From: a virus
Direction: 5' to 3' (one strand)
DNA: 24,641 bases
IMG/VR virus record: IMGVR_UViG_3300032287_000549
Span: 1-24,641 of that record
Part shown: positions 21,876-24,641 of the stretch, piece by piece
How the letters are laid out: the number at the start of each line of letters is the position of its first letter
Numbering within the stretch: the stretch's first letter is position 1
Position numbers and translations under genes: made by a program
The notes under the pieces: generated by a model
The model's database searches: none
Seen by the model: the letters and a program-made list of their open reading frames with translations, nothing else
Told to the model about the DNA's origin: nothing

Positions 21876-22328
21876 TTAGAACGTGCCGAGATCAACCGTG
21901 CCGACAGCAAGGGTCACAAAGCCATTGCCAGCGTCTTTTGTCCATTCCATTGATGAGTTGAGGCGGATGACGCCATTGGTGCCGTCAGTCCCCCAGATAT
22001 AGCCAGCAGTTCCGCCAGCAACCACGGCAACCTTTTCGTCAGTGTCACCATTGGGAATGTTGAGCGCCGTCTTGAAGTCGGCAATCGTGATTTTCTTGGC
22101 CTTGATACCTGTGGCGCTTGCGTCATGGATCAGCAGCAGATCGGCAGCGCCGTCAACTGCACCAATGGAGCCGAGGTCATCAACGGCTGGCACAACTGGC
22201 TGCGATGTGGTCGCATCAATTGCAATGTGCATTGTTGAGCGATCAGTGGCGAAATGCTGTTCACCTGCCAACATACCCGATGTGGGTAGGTTTGCTTTAA
22301 GACCGCGCTTAATTTGAATACGAGCCAT
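21876..22328 (-). CDS. Small fibre/adaptor-like structural protein with Mtd_N-like start
   Basis: A 150-residue protein starting MARIQIKRG. This resembles the short N-terminal module (xxIxxRRGT type, as in Mtd_N and phage hyaluronidase-like fibres) that anchors fibres to baseplates or to one another. It has no signal peptide or membrane segment. The rest is Ala/Gly/Thr/Asp-rich and predicted beta-rich (for example GGTAGYIWGTDG), typical of a virion protein. An AAGGAT ribosome binding site precedes the ATG, and the gap to the collagen-like gene is 11 bp. With fibre genes on both sides it is probably an adaptor or short fibre. Function is inferred from the N-terminal motif and neighbours only. 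Confidence 0.6.
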   Translation of the reverse strand: MARIQIKRGLKANLPTSGMLAGEQHFATDRSTMHIAIDATTSQPVVPAVDDLGSIGAVDGAADLLLIHDASATGIKAKKITIADFKTALNIPNGDTDEKVAVVAGGTAGYIWGTDGTNGVIRLNSSMEWTKDAGNGFVTLAVGTVDLGTF

Positions 22329-22339
22329 GCTTCTAATCC

Positions 22340-23503
22340 TTAGTTAAATGTGCCGCCGTCCAAGATGCCGGGGGTGTTGCGCCAAAGCCCTGATGGGCCA
22401 TCATACTGCAAAATGTCCAGATTTAGAACACCTGAGATAGCGACATCATGGATTTCATCCATCTCATAGCCGTTTTGAACCTTCACGAATAGCTTACCGT
22501 GATTTTGGTGAGCATATTCCACCACGGCCACATAAACCAAGTGAGCGGGTGCGTGAGGCTTTGTCGCAGTCATGCCGCCCGGTGTGGTTGGGCTTAGATA
22601 AAGCTGTTGGCCGTCCGTATAGGCGGCAGTGTCAACATCACTGATATAGCCAAAACTGACCACATAGCCTGTTGCCTCATTGGCGATTGTTTCTGTGGTC
22701 AGGCCAAGCGTCTGCGCGCTGGTGGCGTCCGATGTCGCAAGGGCAAGCGAGATGGTCGAGGTCTGCCCAGTTGCCCCGCTGATATAGACAACAGTGCCTT
22801 TGGGGATGGCAGCGCCAGTGCGATTGCGCACAAGGGCAACCACGTTTGTGGTCGGGCCACCGCCGCCACCGACAACGCTCAGGTCAACTGTGGTGTCCGT
22901 TTGACTGATGGTGACGGTGCCATCCTCAGAGGTGATGGATCGGATGCCTCCACCTGCACCACCGAAGCCGCCAATCCTTGTCTTGGGCAGTTCAATCTGA
23001 AACTCTTGCCCATCTGTCAGGGTGATCCAGAATGACGTTTCATCACGCTGCTCAATAAGAGCAATCCCAACACCATCAAGGCCAGCAGCACCATCATTCC
23101 CGTCACGGCCATTGCGGCCATCAGAGCCAGCAGCGCCATCGGCACCATCTTTGCCATCAGCGCCAGCAGGGCCGCGCAAACTTTCCCTGTTAATCTCAAA
23201 CCAGAGGTCAACGGCGATCTGGATTTCCTGCTCAGTTGGTGCGCGCCCTGCTGCACCGTCTGCACCATCTCGCCCGTCTGCGCCGTCTGCTGGCTGCTGG
23301 ATGTTGTCCTGTAGCCAAGCAACAGCAGCAGCTTTGATTTGTTCGTCCGTAATAGGAGGTGCATCATCGCCACGTTCCCCTTGTGGGCCAGCTTCACCTT
23401 GCGGCCCCGGCATCATAGGACGCGAGGCAGCATCGTTCACCCGCTGATTAAGGGCTGCAACCGCCTCTACAAGTGAGGCAATGATTTCCTCACTGACCGC
23501 CAC
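22340..23503 (-). CDS. Collagen-like fibre or decoration protein
   Basis: A 387-residue protein with three Gly-X-Y tracts (about residues 33-46, 74-87 and 111-146), for example GPQGEAGPQGERG. Between them sit two similar short helical segments of the type DEQIKAAAVAWLQDN and EQEIQIAVDLWFEIN, so collagen rods and helices alternate. A beta-rich C-terminal half follows a glycine stretch near residue 212 and ends in a compact domain to residue 387. Such proteins form trimeric triple-helical fibres on virions. Placed directly after the portal gene, this could be a head fibre or a tail/neck fibre. The start is GTG at 23503, right after the portal stop; the only Shine-Dalgarno candidate (GGGG) is weak, so coupling to portal translation is likely. 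The collagen repeat is certain; the location on the virion is not. Confidence 0.8.
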   Translation of the reverse strand: MAVSEEIIASLVEAVAALNQRVNDAASRPMMPGPQGEAGPQGERGDDAPPITDEQIKAAAVAWLQDNIQQPADGADGRDGADGAAGRAPTEQEIQIAVDLWFEINRESLRGPAGADGKDGADGAAGSDGRNGRDGNDGAAGLDGVGIALIEQRDETSFWITLTDGQEFQIELPKTRIGGFGGAGGGIRSITSEDGTVTISQTDTTVDLSVVGGGGGPTTNVVALVRNRTGAAIPKGTVVYISGATGQTSTISLALATSDATSAQTLGLTTETIANEATGYVVSFGYISDVDTAAYTDGQQLYLSPTTPGGMTATKPHAPAHLVYVAVVEYAHQNHGKLFVKVQNGYEMDEIHDVAISGVLNLDILQYDGPSGLWRNTPGILDGGTFN

Positions 23504-23506
23504 GGC

Positions 23507-24641
23507 TTAAAGCCCCAAACGGCGGCGGATGTTTTCCATCAAGCCCTGCTCTTGAACCTGCTCATCGCTTGGCTCAGTTGGCAGGTCTGGTGACTGTTGG
23601 TCAAAGCTAGGCCCCGCATCCGCAAGCTGCGCCTCATACTCCTCAAATTCCATCTCTGGATTGACCAGTTCGCCACGCTGCAAATTCTCAAACAGGACTG
23701 ACAGCGGCATTGCATCGCCCTGATAGGCAGAGAGCAGTGCCGTGACCATCTGAGGCTGCATCCGCGCAGCACCAAAGTCAGTGTTGAGGACAAGGCTGGC
23801 ATCGGCTGGCGCTCCAACCCATTCTGCCATCCAGTTGAGTGTGCGAGTGATGCTGTCAGAGGCAGCGCGGCTGATCGACGCAAGGATAGACCGCTCACCA
23901 GCGGTGCGTAGTTCGATGGTGCCGAATGCCTCATTGGTCTTTTTGTCATCAGCAAGCATCCGAGCGCCAAGGACAGCCATGCGCTGCTCCTTGTCCTTCA
24001 TGGCTTCGCGCAGCGTCTTGAGACCGTCACCCTTAAACTCAAGATATTCAGCCTTAGCTGACGGATCAGGGAAAACCCATGCCGTCATTGAGCCGACAGA
24101 TAGCGCCTGACCTTCACCAAGCTGGACGCCAGCGACATAAGGGGTCGGCAAGCCAGTGAAGTGCAAGCCATGCTCATAATCCGCGCTGTTGCGATAATGA
24201 CCAAGGTTGGTGTCCACCAAGTCAAGCATGGGAGGCTTTTGCACATCCGCTGATGCGCTGTTGGCACCAAGGATGACAAACGGGATGAAGTTCATCCGCT
24301 GCCCCCGTTTGAGTGGGAAAACTTCGCTCAGGACGTTATCGTTTTCATCCATGACCCGCTGGCGATAGCCCTCATTGGTCAAGTCAAGGACGCGATAGCG
24401 GGTGGTTTCTTCCACCTCAAACTCATTCTTTGCCTGATTGGCCGTCTCACGCAAGACAACCAATGTCAGAACCTCAGCGCCATTGATGTGGCTGACGCGC
24501 CAGTTGATAATGCTTTCTGCTGAATACCAGCGCAAGAATGGGCGGACGTTGAGCGCCTCAGCCATTGCCACGGTCAGGCCATTTTTCTTAACCTGAGGAA
24601 AGTCAGCCATGATGCCAACCCGGCCAACCGCAAGCTGCTGG
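23507..24641 (-). CDS. Portal protein, DUF4055 type (5' partial)
   Basis: Portal protein, the dodecameric ring at the capsid vertex through which DNA enters and leaves and to which the tail connects. The reading frame stays open to the right edge, so the N-terminal part lies outside the window; 377 residues are visible. Just upstream of the first internal Met (24610) the frame encodes GRVGIMADFP, which resembles the GRxGLLVDxP motif I know from DUF4055 portals, so that Met is not the real start. The C-terminal part carries long helices (around SAKAEYLEFKGDGLKTLREA) and an acidic, Gln-rich tail, as in portals. The gene ends 3 bp before the collagen-like gene. Terminase would be expected further upstream. 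The family call rests on remembered motifs and position, not on a search. Confidence 0.85.
   Translation of the reverse strand, partial: QQLAVGRVGIMADFPQVKKNGLTVAMAEALNVRPFLRWYSAESIINWRVSHINGAEVLTLVVLRETANQAKNEFEVEETTRYRVLDLTNEGYRQRVMDENDNVLSEVFPLKRGQRMNFIPFVILGANSASADVQKPPMLDLVDTNLGHYRNSADYEHGLHFTGLPTPYVAGVQLGEGQALSVGSMTAWVFPDPSAKAEYLEFKGDGLKTLREAMKDKEQRMAVLGARMLADDKKTNEAFGTIELRTAGERSILASISRAASDSITRTLNWMAEWVGAPADASLVLNTDFGAARMQPQMVTALLSAYQGDAMPLSVLFENLQRGELVNPEMEFEEYEAQLADAGPSFDQQSPDLPTEPSDEQVQEQGLMENIRRRLGL

Overview
This window is a contiguous piece of a tailed double-stranded DNA phage (Caudoviricetes), most probably with a long non-contractile (siphovirus-like) tail. All genes I can support lie on the minus strand, so transcription runs from the right edge (24641) to the left edge (1). 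The virion-morphogenesis and lysis genes are here. Terminase should lie beyond the right edge and the rest of the endolysin beyond the left edge. I see no tRNA, rRNA, CRISPR, IS element, integrase or replication gene. The host is probably Gram-negative, inferred from the GH19 endolysin, Sec signal peptides and AGGAG-type ribosome binding sites. I cannot name it from the sequence.

Layout in transcription order: (1) 24641-23507, portal protein (DUF4055 type), 5' end cut by the window edge. (2) 23503-18675, an unusual block of fibre-type genes between portal and MuF: a collagen-like protein, a small fibre/adaptor-like protein, an 863-residue fibre with a C-terminal S74 chaperone, and two small conserved proteins. 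(3) 18675-16413, a MuF head-morphogenesis protein fused to a C-terminal HExxH metallopeptidase domain, followed by an overlapping 66-residue acidic ORF. (4) 16412-16219, the longest gene-free stretch (194 bp), with a candidate promoter and four palindromes spaced 19-20 bp apart. (5) 16218-14639, scaffold and major capsid protein, closed by an intrinsic-terminator-like hairpin. (6) 14570-12440, head-completion, connector, tail-terminator and neck genes, including a 55-residue gene. (7) 12379-6866, major tail protein, a pair of tail assembly chaperone frames joined by a predicted +1/-2 ribosomal frameshift at a T6 run, and a 1361-residue tape measure. (8) 6879-4018, tail-tip/fibre proteins. (9) 4018-1, a small membrane coiled-coil protein, two Sec-exported proteins (one Asn/Thr-repeat, one NIDO-like), a membrane coiled-coil protein, a two-TM holin-like protein with an EF-hand-like tail, and a GH19 endolysin.

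Most stop and start codons touch or overlap (ATGA, TGATG, TAATG), so translation is probably coupled along the transcript. The few real gaps coincide with regulatory-looking structures: before scaffold, after capsid, before major tail protein and after major tail protein. This suggests that the two most abundant virion proteins are expressed from partly separate units. The points most worth a second look are the MuF-metallopeptidase fusion with its small downstream partner, the fibre block between portal and MuF, the palindrome array, the frameshift site, and the two exported proteins next to the lysis genes.
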